Made by a program: the position numbers and the translations under genes. A DNA stretch of 64,000 nt from Streptomyces sp. NBC_00525. Lineage in GTDB: Bacteria; Actinomycetota; Actinomycetes; Streptomycetales; Streptomycetaceae. The notes under the pieces are model-generated. The model had not been told where the DNA came from. It ran no database searches and saw only the letters and a program-made list of their open reading frames with translations. This document shows positions 16,625 to 25,335 of the stretch, one piece after another. The stretch covers positions 6,324,001-6,388,000 of the forward strand of contig NZ_CP107834.1 in NCBI RefSeq assembly GCF_036346595.1. Reading direction: 5' to 3'. Position 1 is the first letter of the stretch. Each line of letters starts with the position of its first letter.

Positions 16625-18316
16625 CTACCCGCTCAGCCGCACGGCGAGGGTGACCAGCAGCCGGGTGTCGGGGTCGTCCAGATCCACCCCGTACCGCTCC
16701 CGCGCGCGCCGCAGCCGGTAGCGCAGCGTGTTGGGGTGCACGACCAGCCGCGCCGCCGCCCGCGCGACATCGCCCGACGCGTCGAGAAAGGCCGCCAGCG
16801 AACGCACCAGCTCACCGCCGGCCGCCAGGTCAGTCCGTACGAGGTCGTGCACAGGACCGCGCCCCGCCTCCCACACCGGCCGGGCGGCGTCCAGGACGCG
16901 GGCGACGTCCAGCGAGGGGCCCACGGCCGCCGCGTCCGCCGCCCGCAGCGGGCTCCCCGCGCCCACCCGCTCGCGCAGCACCCGGACGATCAGCAGCGCC
17001 TCCTCGCACGAGCCCCGCACCCCGGCCGCACCGGCGGCCACCGGACCCGCCCCGGCCAGCAACCCGGTGTCCCGGCCCGGACCGGCCAGCTCCCGCGCCA
17101 GCGCCACAACGCCTCGCTCCGCAACCCCGCGCTCCGCCGCACCGGGCTCCGCACCCCGCTCCGCGCCCGCGTCCACCGGCAGCAGCACCAGCAGCCGTCC
17201 GCCGTCGCGCAACACCCGCACGGACGGGCGGTACGTGGCCGCCTGGAGCGCCGCCACATCCAGCGCGCGACCGTCCGGAGCGGACGCGGCAACCGGCGGC
17301 CCGGCGTCGGAGCGCCCGGCGGCCAGGGGCTCGGCGACCACGACCGCGCACGCCGCGTCCGGCGACAACCCCAGGGACCAGGCGTGCGTACGGGCGTCCC
17401 CGTCCCCGTACAGCAGGCCGCGCAGGGCGAGTTCGCTGCGGCGGGCGGCGCCGCTCTCGCGCAGCCTGCGGCGCACCAGCAGAGGCGCGGCGACCTCGGC
17501 CGCCCGGCGCAGCGCGGCCGGCGCGTCCGGGCGCAGCGGGCGCCCGTCACCGGCCACCCAGATCGAGCCGAGGACCTCCGGGCCGCTGCGCACGGCGATG
17601 ATCAGGCGTTCGGGTCCCTCGGCGTCGGCCGCGCGGTGGATCACGTCGCGGGACGTCCACAGCGTCCGGAGCATGCCGCTGCGCCGCAGCTCCGCGACCC
17701 GCCACTCGGGCACCCGGCCGCCCAGGATGGTGGACCGGCGCAGCGCGTCGGCGTCCGGCCCGGTCGCGGAGTGGGCCAGCACCCGCAGGCGCGTGTCCTC
17801 GATGGTGATCGAACCGCCGGTGTACTCGGCGACCGCCGCCGCCAGCGCGCTCAGGCTCTCCGGGCCACCGGCCGCTGTCCACCCCGTGCCCCTGTCGTCG
17901 TCCCGGCCCGCCCGTACGCAGGCCAGCGCGGAACGCAGCAGCGCGGCGGTGTCCGTCCAGTCGGCCCACTCCGCACGGACGAGCAGGGCGACCCCGGCCT
18001 CCTCGGCGGCGGCGACCACCTGCGGTGCGGCGGCCACCCCCTCCACCGCGCGCAGCACCACACCGGTCGCGCCCCGCCGCGCCGCCTCGCGGACGGGCCC
18101 GGCGGCCTCCGGTGCGGAGGCGGGCGGTCCGGTCACCAGGACCAGGCAGCCGTCCAGCGGCCGGGCCGGGCCCTCGTCGCCCACCGCCACGCCCCGGACC
18201 CCGATGTCACGGCCGGCGGGCGCGAGCAGCAGCCGCAGGCTTCCGCCGTCGTCGAAGGCGAGGACCTCGCGCAGCGCGACGGAGGGCTCCGGCGGGAGGG
18301 ACGCACGGCTCGTCAT
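16625..18316 (-). CDS. PucR/CdaR family transcriptional regulator
   Basis: This 563-aa protein has an N-terminal PucR ligand-sensing domain (ALREVLAFDDGGSLRLLLA onward, about 1-140), a middle GAF-like region (about 150-290) and a C-terminal PucR-type helix-turn-helix, ARLVVHPNTLRYRLRRARE, near residue 530. The last block is the family hallmark. PucR proteins usually activate nearby catabolic genes; here the PLP decarboxylase lies directly downstream on the same strand with a 104-bp gap, and is the likely target. The middle of the protein is very Ala/Gly/Arg-rich. Confidence 0.9.
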   Translation of the reverse strand: MTSRASLPPEPSVALREVLAFDDGGSLRLLLAPAGRDIGVRGVAVGDEGPARPLDGCLVLVTGPPASAPEAAGPVREAARRGATGVVLRAVEGVAAAPQVVAAAEEAGVALLVRAEWADWTDTAALLRSALACVRAGRDDDRGTGWTAAGGPESLSALAAAVAEYTGGSITIEDTRLRVLAHSATGPDADALRRSTILGGRVPEWRVAELRRSGMLRTLWTSRDVIHRAADAEGPERLIIAVRSGPEVLGSIWVAGDGRPLRPDAPAALRRAAEVAAPLLVRRRLRESGAARRSELALRGLLYGDGDARTHAWSLGLSPDAACAVVVAEPLAAGRSDAGPPVAASAPDGRALDVAALQAATYRPSVRVLRDGGRLLVLLPVDAGAERGAEPGAAERGVAERGVVALARELAGPGRDTGLLAGAGPVAAGAAGVRGSCEEALLIVRVLRERVGAGSPLRAADAAAVGPSLDVARVLDAARPVWEAGRGPVHDLVRTDLAAGGELVRSLAAFLDASGDVARAAARLVVHPNTLRYRLRRARERYGVDLDDPDTRLLVTLAVRLSG

Positions 18317-18381
18317 GGCAGCCGAGCATACGAGCGCGCCGGGGCGCGGGGCAGAGTGCGCGTGCCCTTAGCGGTACGAGG

Positions 18382-18429
18382 CCCCATCCGTACCCGGTCC
18401 CGCCCGTATCCGGCCCCACCCGTACCCGG
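18382..18429. repeat. Three tandem 16-bp repeats between PucR and MgtC genes
   Basis: CCGTAYCCGG recurs at 18388, 18404 and 18420 with a strict 16-bp period and C-rich spacers. The array occupies the gap between two minus-strand genes and could serve as a C-rich, G-poor release site or simply be a simple repeat. Confidence 0.7.
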
Positions 18430-18432
18430 CTC

Positions 18433-19179
18433 TCACTCGTCGGCGAGGTCCGTGCGGCTGCACGCCAGGACGCCCGCCGTGCCCGCCAGACGCGCCGTCA
18501 GCACATCGGGGTCGCCGCGCCCCTGCACGCTCAGCGCCACCTCGACCGTCCGCTCGGCATCGTGCTGCGTACGCCGGCGCCGGTACAGATGCGAGCTGTC
18601 GGCGGACAGCGTGGTCAGCTCGGAGACGGCGAACCCCGTCTCCGTACAGTGGTTGACCAGGTCCCGCAGCGCGCCGAGCCCCTCGGTGTACGTGATGCGG
18701 TATCCGATGGAGGCGTTGCGCAGCGCGGGGAGCCGGTGAGCCAGGGGGCGTACCCCGTACGACACCAGGAAGTACGCGAGAGTGGCGAGCGCCGCGAGCA
18801 CCGGCAGACCCGCACCGGCCGCGCAGCCCACGGCGGCGGTCAGCCAGATCGAGGCGGCCGTGGTGAGGCCCCGCACGGAGCCCCGGTGGACGAAGATGAC
18901 CCCGCCGCCGATGAAGCCGAGCCCGGAGACGATCTGGGCCGCGACCCGCGACGGGTCCAGTTCCACCTGGCCGGTGACCAGGACGTCGGAGAAGCCGAAC
19001 TTGCTGACCAGGGTGAACAGGGCGGCCCCGAGCCCGACGATGGTGTACGTGCGCAGGCCGGCCGCCTTCTGGCGGATCTCGCGCTCGATCCCGATCGCGC
19101 TCGACAGGACGAACGCGATGCCGAACTGGGCCGCGTGCGTCCAGTTCTGGCCGAACGGTTCGTTGATGTCGAGTGCCAT
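18433..19179 (-). CDS. MgtC/SapB family membrane protein
   Basis: This 248-aa protein has four to five hydrophobic segments in its first 150 residues with the MgtC signature: SSAIGIEREIRQKAAGLRTY and SGLGFIGGGVIF followed by VRGLTTAASIWLTAAVG. The soluble C-terminal half resembles the ACT-like tail of the family. MgtC proteins help cells at low magnesium or in stress, acting in the membrane, often through ATP synthase or other partners. It is a single gene. The ATG start gives the family N-terminus. Confidence 0.92.
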   Translation of the reverse strand: MALDINEPFGQNWTHAAQFGIAFVLSSAIGIEREIRQKAAGLRTYTIVGLGAALFTLVSKFGFSDVLVTGQVELDPSRVAAQIVSGLGFIGGGVIFVHRGSVRGLTTAASIWLTAAVGCAAGAGLPVLAALATLAYFLVSYGVRPLAHRLPALRNASIGYRITYTEGLGALRDLVNHCTETGFAVSELTTLSADSSHLYRRRRTQHDAERTVEVALSVQGRGDPDVLTARLAGTAGVLACSRTDLADE

Positions 19180-19297
19180 GCGGCCTCCGGGTGCGGCGGG
19201 CCTGTCCGGCGGATCACGGGCGGACGGATACCACCGTACCCGGCGATTCGGGCACGACCGGGAAGCGGCGTGGCGGTGGCGGGCGCGCCGGGACGCC

Positions 19298-19340
19298 GGA
19301 GGGTGGCGGCTCCCGTGCCACTCGGGAACCGCCGCCCTCC
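19298..19340 (-). terminator. Terminator hairpin of the LPMO gene
   Basis: Arms 19298-19315 and 19323-19340 form an 18-bp stem with one G-U pair and one mismatch around a 7-nt loop, 11 bp beyond the LPMO stop codon. Confidence 0.75.
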
Positions 19341-19351
19341 GCCATCAGCGG

Positions 19352-20488
19352 CTACGGGTTGACGCAGCCGATCGAGCCGACCGGGAAGTCGTTACCGGTC
19401 GATGTCGCCGTGAATCCGAAGGTGACACTGCCGTCCGCCGGGATCGTCCGGTTGTAGTCGGCGTTCCTGACCGTCAGCGTGCCGTCGGACCCGGTGCTGA
19501 GGACACCGCTCCACACACTGCTGATCGTGGTGCCCGCGCCGGGCTTCCACCGCACGGCCCAGCCGTCGAGCGCCGCCGAGTCGTGGTTCATGACCTCGAC
19601 GGAGCCCTGGAAGCCGCCGTTCCAGGAGTTGGTCACGCTGTAGACCGCCATGCACCCGGTGTGCGGCTCGGTGGGGTCGGTCGGGTCCGGCGTGGGGTCC
19701 GTCGGGTCGGGCGTCGGGTCGGTCGGGTTCGGCGTGGGGTCGGTCGGGTCCGGGGTCGGAGTGGTGCCCGAGCCGCGGATGCCGGTGACCTCGCCGTTGC
19801 CGCCGTCGAAGACGATGTCGGAGCAGGAGAAGAAGTTCTCCTGGCTGTCCGAGCGCACCCACTGGATGAACATCACCGCGTCACCCGAGCGGCCGGAGGG
19901 CAGCGTCAGGTCCCAGTAGTAGTGACCGCCATCGGTGCCCGGCGAGCCCACCTGCGGCGGGTTGGTCACCGTCTGCACCAACTCCAGGTCGTCCCAGCCC
20001 AGTTCGGTGGTGGGGGAGTAGCCGGGCCTGGAGATGTACACCCGGAACGAACCGGGGTGCGCCGCCCAGTTGCTGTGGTCGACCTCGATCGTGGCGCCCG
20101 AGGTCAGGTGCGTACGCGGCCAGTCGCCGCGCGGCGCGTTGTAGCCGGAGAAGTCGTACGGCGAACGGTCACCGGCGCTGCACAGGGTGCCGTTCGGTAC
20201 GTAACCCTCGCCCCGGCCGCCCGCGTTGGAGTCGAGCACGGCGAACCAGTTGTACAGGGACGTCGCACCGCTCTCCGCGAGCGCGGCCTTGCAGGCCGGG
20301 TTGGTGGGGTCGAGGGCGCCCGTGCTCGTCTTGGCGTCCAGCCAGCAGAGGTAGGTGCGCGATCCCGGCGTCATGGTCACACCGTGCGCCTGCGCGCTGC
20401 CCTGGCTGAGCAGCGTGAAGGCGATGCCGCCGAGCAGTGTGGCCAACGCCGCTACCAGCGAGGCGAGTTGGGTTCTGCGTCTTGCCAT
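19352..20488 (-). CDS. Secreted lytic polysaccharide monooxygenase (AA10) with C-terminal CBM2
   Basis: This 378-aa copper enzyme oxidatively cleaves crystalline cellulose or chitin outside the cell. The signal peptide ends AQA, leaving His at the mature N-terminus (HGVTMTPGSR), the first half of the copper histidine brace; a second His lies in DHSNWAAHP. The AA10 domain runs to about residue 235. A linker of Thr/Pro/Asp repeats (PTPDPTDP units) leads to a CBM2 from about 275 with its terminal Cys pair. The layout resembles the cellulose-active CelS2 type. AAGGAGA precedes the ATG. A CebR box and a -35/-10 pair lie upstream, so cellobiose-responsive control is expected. Confidence 0.95.
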   Translation of the reverse strand: MARRRTQLASLVAALATLLGGIAFTLLSQGSAQAHGVTMTPGSRTYLCWLDAKTSTGALDPTNPACKAALAESGATSLYNWFAVLDSNAGGRGEGYVPNGTLCSAGDRSPYDFSGYNAPRGDWPRTHLTSGATIEVDHSNWAAHPGSFRVYISRPGYSPTTELGWDDLELVQTVTNPPQVGSPGTDGGHYYWDLTLPSGRSGDAVMFIQWVRSDSQENFFSCSDIVFDGGNGEVTGIRGSGTTPTPDPTDPTPNPTDPTPDPTDPTPDPTDPTEPHTGCMAVYSVTNSWNGGFQGSVEVMNHDSAALDGWAVRWKPGAGTTISSVWSGVLSTGSDGTLTVRNADYNRTIPADGSVTFGFTATSTGNDFPVGSIGCVNP

Positions 20489-20600
20489 GGTGTCTCCTTC
20501 TGCGGGGAGCGGGGGCGATCGTCGTACGGACTTGCGTCAGGAGGGTGCGTGCGCCGCGTCGCGCGGGGGAATCGGCGGGTGGGCCGGTGAGGGGTGCGAG

Positions 20601-20614
20601 TGGGAGCGCTCCCA
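20601..20614. promoter_or_regulatory. CebR box upstream of LPMO
   Basis: TGGGAGCGCTCCCA is an exact 14-bp palindrome identical to the known Streptomyces CebR operator. It lies about 12-25 bp downstream of the predicted LPMO transcription start, fitting a repressor road-block. Confidence 0.92.
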
Positions 20615-20632
20615 TGTGTGCATTGGTAGGGG

Positions 20633-20661
20633 ACTGTAGTCACCAGTCGTGTCCCTGACAA
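20633..20661 (-). promoter_or_regulatory. Predicted LPMO promoter
   Basis: On the minus strand TTGTCA (20656-20661) and TACAGT (20633-20638) are separated by exactly 17 bp, a good match to the actinobacterial vegetative promoter. The start would fall near 20626, just before the CebR box. Confidence 0.6.
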
Positions 20662-20743
20662 CCCTTGGGGTCGGCCGGGTGCGCGGAACGTGCGACGCAC
20701 CCGCCGGGTCCGCCGTCCCGTCCGCGGCGCCCCGCGCCGCCCC

Positions 20744-21766
20744 TCACCCCGAGGCGCGCACCATCAACCGGGTCCGGAGGATCACGTGGTGCCAGGCCAC
20801 CTTGGGCCGGCTCATCTCCTCCAGGAGCAGGCGCACCATCGCCCGGCCGATCTCCTCCATCGGCTGGCGGACCGTGGTCAGCGGGGGGTCGGTCTGCCCG
20901 GCCAGTTCGAAGTCGTCGAACCCCACCACCGCCACGTCGTCCGGCACCCGCAGACCCGCCGTGTGCAGGGCGGCCAGCGCGCCGGCGGCCATGCTGTCCG
21001 ACGCGGCGAACACCGCGTCGATCTCCGGGTGCCGCTCCAGCAGCGCGGCCATCGCGCGCCGCCCGCTCGCCTCGGTGAAGTCGCCCTGCTCGACCAGGGA
21101 CGGCGACTGGGCGAAGTCCGCCTCGCGCAGGGCCTCCCGGTAGCCGCGCAACCGGCACTGCGCGACGTACATCTCGGGCGGTCCGGCGATCGCGGCGACG
21201 GTCCGCCGCCCGCCGCGCACCAGATGGCCGACCGCCTCCCGTGCCCCGCCAACGTTGTCGGCGTCCACATAGGTGACGCGTTCGTCGTCCGACCGCCGGC
21301 CCAGCAGGACCGTGGGCACTCCGGCGTCGGCGAGCATGTCCGGAAGCCGGTCCCCGGCCGGTACGGACATCAGCAGCACCCCGTCCACCCGGCCGCCGCG
21401 TACGTACTCCAGCAGCCGGCGGCGCTCGCTGTCCCTGCGGACGAGGGTGAGCAGCAACTGCACGCCGCGTTCGTCCAGGGCGTCCCCGACGGCGCGGGCG
21501 ATCTCCGAGAAGAACGGTTCGCCGAACAGCTGCCAGTCCGTCTTCGTCATCACCAGCGCGACGGCGCCCGCCCGCTGCCCGGCCAGCGAGCGGGCGGCCA
21601 GGTTGGGGACGTAGCCCAGCTCGTCGATGGCGCGCTGCACCGCGCGGCGGGTGGACTCGCGGACCCCCGAGGCGTTGTTGATGACGCGGGAGACGGTGCC
21701 CCGGCCCACCCCGGCGAGCGCCGCCACCTCTTCCAGCGTCGGTGTGCCTGAACCCCTGTTCAGCAT
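20744..21766 (-). CDS. LacI family transcriptional regulator (CebR-like)
   Basis: This 340-aa repressor has an N-terminal LacI helix-turn-helix (TLEEVAALAGVGRGTVSRVIN, about residues 9-30), the hinge GYVPNLAARSLAG and a periplasmic-binding-protein-like sugar domain. It lies between the LPMO and GH5 genes and is flanked by three exact CebR boxes, one of them about 104 bp upstream of its own start. It is therefore a plausible regulator of both genes and itself, and a CebR paralogue or orthologue. In the well-known arrangement cebR sits beside cebEFG, which is not the case here, so no symbol is given. Confidence 0.9.
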   Translation of the reverse strand: MLNRGSGTPTLEEVAALAGVGRGTVSRVINNASGVRESTRRAVQRAIDELGYVPNLAARSLAGQRAGAVALVMTKTDWQLFGEPFFSEIARAVGDALDERGVQLLLTLVRRDSERRRLLEYVRGGRVDGVLLMSVPAGDRLPDMLADAGVPTVLLGRRSDDERVTYVDADNVGGAREAVGHLVRGGRRTVAAIAGPPEMYVAQCRLRGYREALREADFAQSPSLVEQGDFTEASGRRAMAALLERHPEIDAVFAASDSMAAGALAALHTAGLRVPDDVAVVGFDDFELAGQTDPPLTTVRQPMEEIGRAMVRLLLEEMSRPKVAWHHVILRTRLMVRASG

Positions 21767-21869
21767 GGACCACCCCCAAGAGCCACCGATCCTACGGCCC
21801 GGCGGGTGGACGATCGTACGTCTGGCGCAATTACGGTGCCCCGACCGCGCTCTGACGGCACATCATGTC

Positions 21870-21883
21870 TGGGAGCGCTCCCA
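21870..21883. promoter_or_regulatory. CebR box between LacI and GH5 genes (distal)
   Basis: TGGGAGCGCTCCCA is exact here, extended to an 18-bp palindrome by flanking TC/GA. It lies upstream of both the GH5 gene and the divergent LacI gene. Confidence 0.9.
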
Positions 21884-21960
21884 GATTTATTTGTGCATGA
21901 CAGTGTCGAATCCCTATGCGCGGGCTCCCGCGCCGTGTACGGTCTCGGGCCGATGGGTTC

Positions 21961-21974
21961 TGGGAGCGCTCCCA
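21961..21974. promoter_or_regulatory. CebR box upstream of GH5 (proximal)
   Basis: A second exact TGGGAGCGCTCCCA lies 46 bp before the GH5 start and 91 bp from the first. TACGGT at 21938-21943 is a possible -10, which would put this box just downstream of the transcription start. Confidence 0.9.
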
Positions 21975-22019
21975 TTCGGATGTTCCTCAGTTGTTCCCCT
22001 TCGAACGAGGAGAAATGCT

Positions 22020-23405
22020 GTGAAACGCTTCATGGCTCTGCTGGCGACCGGTGCGACGGTCCTCGGCCTGACGGCCCTGGCCAGCCCGCCGGCCGCGGCG
22101 GCCACCGGATGCAAGGTGGAGTACACGGTCGCCAGCCAGTGGCAGGGCGGCTTCCAGGGCGGGGTGAAGGTCACCAACCTCGGTGACCCGGTGAGCGGTT
22201 GGCAGCTCAAGTTCACCCTGCCGGACTCCGGCCAGAAGGTGGTCCAGGGCTGGAACGCCACCTGGTCCCAGTCCGGCTCCACGGTCACCGCCGCCCCCGT
22301 CGACTGGAACCGCACCCTGGCCACCGGCGGCTCGACCGACCTCGGCTTCGTGGGTTCCTTCACGGGCTCCAACCCGCAGCCCACCAACTTCACCCTGAAC
22401 GGTGTCGCGTGCACGGGCTCCGTCGGCGGCGGGGGAGACGACGACGATCCGCCCACCACGGGCAACGGCACCCCGGTCGAGGTCAACGGCCAGCTCCGCG
22501 TGTGCGGGGTGAACCTGTGCAACCAGTACAACCGGCCCATCCAGCTGCGCGGCATGAGCACCCACGGCCTCCAGTGGTTCAGCCAGTGCTACAACAACGC
22601 GTCCCTGGACGCGCTGGCCGATGACTGGAAGGCCGACCTGCTGCGTACCGCGATGTACGTGCAGGAGGACGGCTACGAGACCGACCCGGCCGGCTTCACC
22701 AACCGGGTCAACAGCCTCGTCGACATGGCCGAGGCGCGCGGGATGTACGCCCTGATCGACTTCCACACCCTCACGCCGGGCGACCCCAACTACAACCTCT
22801 CCCGCGCCAAGACCTTCTTCGCGTCCGTCGCCGCCCGCAACGCCGCGAAGAAGAACGTCATCTACGAGATCGCCAACGAGCCCAACGGGGTGGGCTGGTC
22901 GGGCATCAAGAGCTACGCCGAGCAGGTCATCCCGGTGATCCGCGCCGCCGACCCGGACGCGATCGTCATCGTCGGCACCCGCGGCTGGTCCTCGCTCGGT
23001 GTCTCGGACGGCTCCAACGAGAGCGAGATCATCAACAACCCGGTCAACGCGACCAACATCATGTACGCGTTCCACTTCTACGCGGCGAGCCACAAGGACA
23101 ACTACCGCGCCACGGTGAGCCGTGCGGCCTCGCAGCTCCCGCTGTTCGTCTCGGAGTTCGGCACGGTGAGCGCCACCGGTGGCGGCACCCTGGACCGGTC
23201 GAGCACCACGGCCTGGCTGGACCTGCTCGACCAGCTGAAGATCAGCTACGCCAACTGGACGTACTCCGACGCCAACGAGAGCAGTGCCGCCTTCAAGCCC
23301 GGCACCTGTGACGGCGGCGACTACAGCAGCAGCGGCGTCCTGACCGAGTCGGGCGCACTGCTCAAGGCCCGGATCAGCACCCCCGACAACTTCCCCGTCG
23401 GCTGA
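22020..23405 (+). CDS. Secreted endo-beta-1,4-glucanase, GH5, with N-terminal CBM2
   Basis: This 461-aa cellulase has a signal peptide (about residues 1-31, ending AAA), an N-terminal CBM2 (about 33-133) with a terminal Cys pair, an acidic Gly/Asp linker, and a GH5 catalytic domain. The acid/base glutamate is in IYEIANEPNG, the nucleophile in LFVSEFGT, and the family HFYAA motif precedes it. The GTG at 22020 is chosen because GAGGAG lies about 9 nt upstream and the signal peptide begins there. Two CebR boxes lie upstream, and a terminator hairpin follows the stop. It should release cello-oligosaccharides for the beta-glucoside transporter nearby. Confidence 0.95.
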   Translation: MKRFMALLATGATVLGLTALASPPAAAATGCKVEYTVASQWQGGFQGGVKVTNLGDPVSGWQLKFTLPDSGQKVVQGWNATWSQSGSTVTAAPVDWNRTLATGGSTDLGFVGSFTGSNPQPTNFTLNGVACTGSVGGGGDDDDPPTTGNGTPVEVNGQLRVCGVNLCNQYNRPIQLRGMSTHGLQWFSQCYNNASLDALADDWKADLLRTAMYVQEDGYETDPAGFTNRVNSLVDMAEARGMYALIDFHTLTPGDPNYNLSRAKTFFASVAARNAAKKNVIYEIANEPNGVGWSGIKSYAEQVIPVIRAADPDAIVIVGTRGWSSLGVSDGSNESEIINNPVNATNIMYAFHFYAASHKDNYRATVSRAASQLPLFVSEFGTVSATGGGTLDRSSTTAWLDLLDQLKISYANWTYSDANESSAAFKPGTCDGGDYSSSGVLTESGALLKARISTPDNFPVG

Positions 23406-23422
23406 TCCGGCACCGGTTCGGA

Positions 23423-23460
23423 GCCCGCGGTGGCCACGGTTCGCCGTGGTCACCGCGGGC
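23423..23460 (+). terminator. Terminator hairpin after GH5
   Basis: Arms 23423-23439 and 23444-23460 form a 17-bp stem with one G-U pair closed by a TTCG tetraloop, 18 bp after the stop codon. Confidence 0.85.
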
Positions 23461-23481
23461 ACCTGTGTATATTCGGCCAAG

Positions 23482-23494
23482 CTAGGAGTCCTAG
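23482..23494. promoter_or_regulatory. Candidate TetR operator
   Basis: CTAGGA-G-TCCTAG is a perfect 13-bp palindrome 28 bp before the TetR start, well placed for autoregulation. The preceding TATATTC may be part of the promoter. Confidence 0.6.
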
Positions 23495-23521
23495 GAAACA
23501 AGCAGATCGGCAGGGGTGGCC

Positions 23522-24106
23522 ATGGCGCGCGCGGGGCTCACGACCGACCGGGTCGTGAAGGCTGCGGCCGACCTGGCGGACTCGACCGGCTTCGACCAGG
23601 TGACCATCTCCGCGCTGGCACGGGGCTTCGGCGTCAAGGACGCCAGCCTCTACTCGCACGTCAGGAACCTCGCGGACCTGCGCACCCGGGTCGCCCTGCT
23701 GGCCGCCGAGGAGTTCATCGACCGCATCGAGGCGGCGGTGGCCGGCCGGGCCGGCAAGGACGCGCTCATCGCGTTCGCCGACGCCTACCGCACCTTCGCC
23801 CTGGAGCATCCGGGCCGCTACGCCGCGACCCGGTTCCGGGTCGACCCCGCGATCGTGGCCGAGTCCCCCGCGTACCACCGCACCCTGCGCACCACCTCCG
23901 CGATGCTGCGTGCCTACGGCCTGACCGACTCTGCCCTGACCGACGCGGTCCGCCTGCTCCGCAGCACCTTTCACGGCTTCACCACCCTGGAAGCCACCGG
24001 CGGCTTCGAGGCCCCCCGCCCCGTACAAACATCCTGGAAACACGCGGTGGAGGGTTTGCACTACCTGCTCACCCACTGGGCCGAGGCGACACGGGAAGCG
24101 CAATAG
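23522..24106 (+). CDS. TetR/AcrR family transcriptional regulator
   Basis: This 194-aa repressor has an N-terminal TetR helix-turn-helix (VTISALARGFGVKDASLYSHVRNLADLR, about residues 28-55) and a C-terminal WHG-type ligand domain (HPGRYAATRF, FHGFTTLEATGGF). The ATG at 23522 has AGGGG 5 nt upstream; GTG 23516 is an alternative. The palindrome upstream suggests autoregulation. No obvious partner gene is attached, as the next segment looks decayed. Confidence 0.88.
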   Translation: MARAGLTTDRVVKAAADLADSTGFDQVTISALARGFGVKDASLYSHVRNLADLRTRVALLAAEEFIDRIEAAVAGRAGKDALIAFADAYRTFALEHPGRYAATRFRVDPAIVAESPAYHRTLRTTSAMLRAYGLTDSALTDAVRLLRSTFHGFTTLEATGGFEAPRPVQTSWKHAVEGLHYLLTHWAEATREAQ

Positions 24107-24146
24107 CCGGGTCCGGGCGGCGCATACGTGCGCATGGGGTGTCGTC

Positions 24147-24644
24147 ATGTCACTGGGTCGCATAGTCCTCCTGTCCGGCCGTTCGGTGCGGTTCACCGAG
24201 CTGCGGATGTCTTCGACCTACGGCGGGATGCTGGAGGGCTACCCGTGCAAGCGCGTCAACGACCTGAAGGTCGGTTGGTTCCAGCGGCAGGCCGAAAGCG
24301 CGTTTCCCTCCCTGCCGGTGCATCTCGTTCCGCCGTCCCGTGAGTACCCGGAGGAGACCCCCGGTGCTTTCGGGCCCGTTGAGGTGCTGCCTTCCGTGTC
24401 CTGGAGCTGTAGACACATGGGCGCGAAGCCCCGACACCAACGGATTCAGAATGACGCGGCTGCTGAGCGGAGCCGAGTCTCTGGTATCGGTGCCGTTGAG
24501 GAACTGCGCGTACGTCTCCGAGCCGGTTCGCTCGTACGTCGTGCCCAGCCTGCGTGGCTGGCCGAACACGGGTTACGGATACGGGCCAACACGATGCCGC
24601 GGGCCTGTCCGTCGCCACGGCAGAGGGACAGCTACCGTAGGCCG
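24147..24644 (+). pseudogene. Probably decayed hypothetical gene
   Basis: From ATG 24147 about 85 residues look like a real coding sequence (RIVLLSGRSVRFTELRMSST, then HLVPPSREYPEETPGAFGPVEVLP). This resembles small Streptomyces hypothetical proteins I know only by pattern. After about 24420 the composition becomes non-coding in this frame, with no convincing continuation in another. The frame stays open into the isochorismatase-like gene, so a 350-aa fusion is formally possible. I consider the 5' part a remnant whose 3' end was lost by frameshift or replacement. Base composition is lower in GC than its neighbours. Confidence 0.35.
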
Positions 24645-25199
24645 ATGCCGCAGACACCGCACCGTGCCGCGCTCCTCATCATCGACATGCAGCGCGACAT
24701 GAGGCCCATCATGCACCGGCCCGACCAAACCGTCGGAACCATCGCGGGGCTCGGTTCCCGGGCGCGTGCTGCGAATGTTCCCGTCATCACGGTTCAGCAG
24801 CGAGGGTGCGGCGATGCCTTGCCCGGACTGGCACCGCAGAGCGGAGAGCCGGTGGTGACGAAGACCTGTGCAGACGCCTTCTTGGGCACCGATCTCGACG
24901 AGACGCTGGTCCGGCTCGGTGTGACAGAGGTCCTGGTCACTGGCTTCGCCACCGAGAACTGCGTGGAGACGACCGCCCGCCAGGCCCTCAGTCACGGCTA
25001 CGACCTCGTACTCGTGGCGGACGGGCACACCACATCGGTTCGCTCCCAGCCGACCGACTTCATCCCTCCGGACCAGTCGATCGCCCATCACAACGAAATC
25101 TACCGGCACATCGACTTTCCTGATCGCAGCGTTCGGGTTCTGTCTGCTGCAAAGATCGACTTCGTAGCGCCAGAGCTGGACGCATCCGAGGGGTCATGA
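24645..25199 (+). CDS. Isochorismatase/nicotinamidase-like cysteine hydrolase
   Basis: This 184-aa protein has the isochorismatase fold with the catalytic triad in its usual places: Asp in LLIIDMQRDM, Lys in VVTKTCADAF and Cys in TGFATENCVETTA. It should hydrolyse an amide or vinyl-ether substrate in the cytoplasm; the substrate cannot be told. ATG 24645 lacks a ribosome site, but TACCGT at 24633-24638 is a -10-like hexamer 6 nt upstream, so a leaderless mRNA is likely. GC at third positions is somewhat lower than in neighbouring genes, which fits a gene acquired with the surrounding decayed segment. Confidence 0.85.
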   Translation: MPQTPHRAALLIIDMQRDMRPIMHRPDQTVGTIAGLGSRARAANVPVITVQQRGCGDALPGLAPQSGEPVVTKTCADAFLGTDLDETLVRLGVTEVLVTGFATENCVETTARQALSHGYDLVLVADGHTTSVRSQPTDFIPPDQSIAHHNEIYRHIDFPDRSVRVLSAAKIDFVAPELDASEGS

Positions 25200-25248
25200 G
25201 GCCAGTAGACGGCTCGCTCGTGAAGCTCCCTCCTTTCCGCCGGTCGGG

Positions 25249-25335
25249 CACGTCCGCCTCGGCTACGCACGAGCCTCGACCGCCTGGCAGTTCCTCGACG
25301 CGCAGTTCGACTACCTCGCCGAGGAGACGCCCTGA
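25249..25335 (+). pseudogene. Fragment resembling the N-terminus of a serine recombinase (resolvase)
   Basis: One frame reads HVRLGYARASTAWQFLDAQF followed by DYLAEETP and a stop. This matches the start of resolvase-type serine recombinases (pattern R-x-GYARVST-x-x-Q-x-LDAQ-x-DAL), including the serine after GYARAST that would be the nucleophile region. Only about 28 codons remain and no start codon is visible, so it is a relic. It suggests past recombination at this spot within the sugar-utilisation island. Confidence 0.5.

Noticed and set aside
16502..18739. Long plus-strand open frames opposite the PLP decarboxylase and PucR genes
   Set aside because: They are low-complexity (Arg/Gly/His-rich) mirror frames of well-supported minus-strand genes.
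20744..21766. Naming this LacI gene cebR
   Set aside because: It is surrounded by CebR boxes, but the classical neighbours cebEFG are not adjacent and a second LacI gene lies near the transporter, so orthology cannot be settled by reading.
23450..24196. Minus-strand open frame opposite the TetR gene
   Set aside because: The TetR frame has a clear helix-turn-helix, operator and ribosome site; the opposite frame has none of these.
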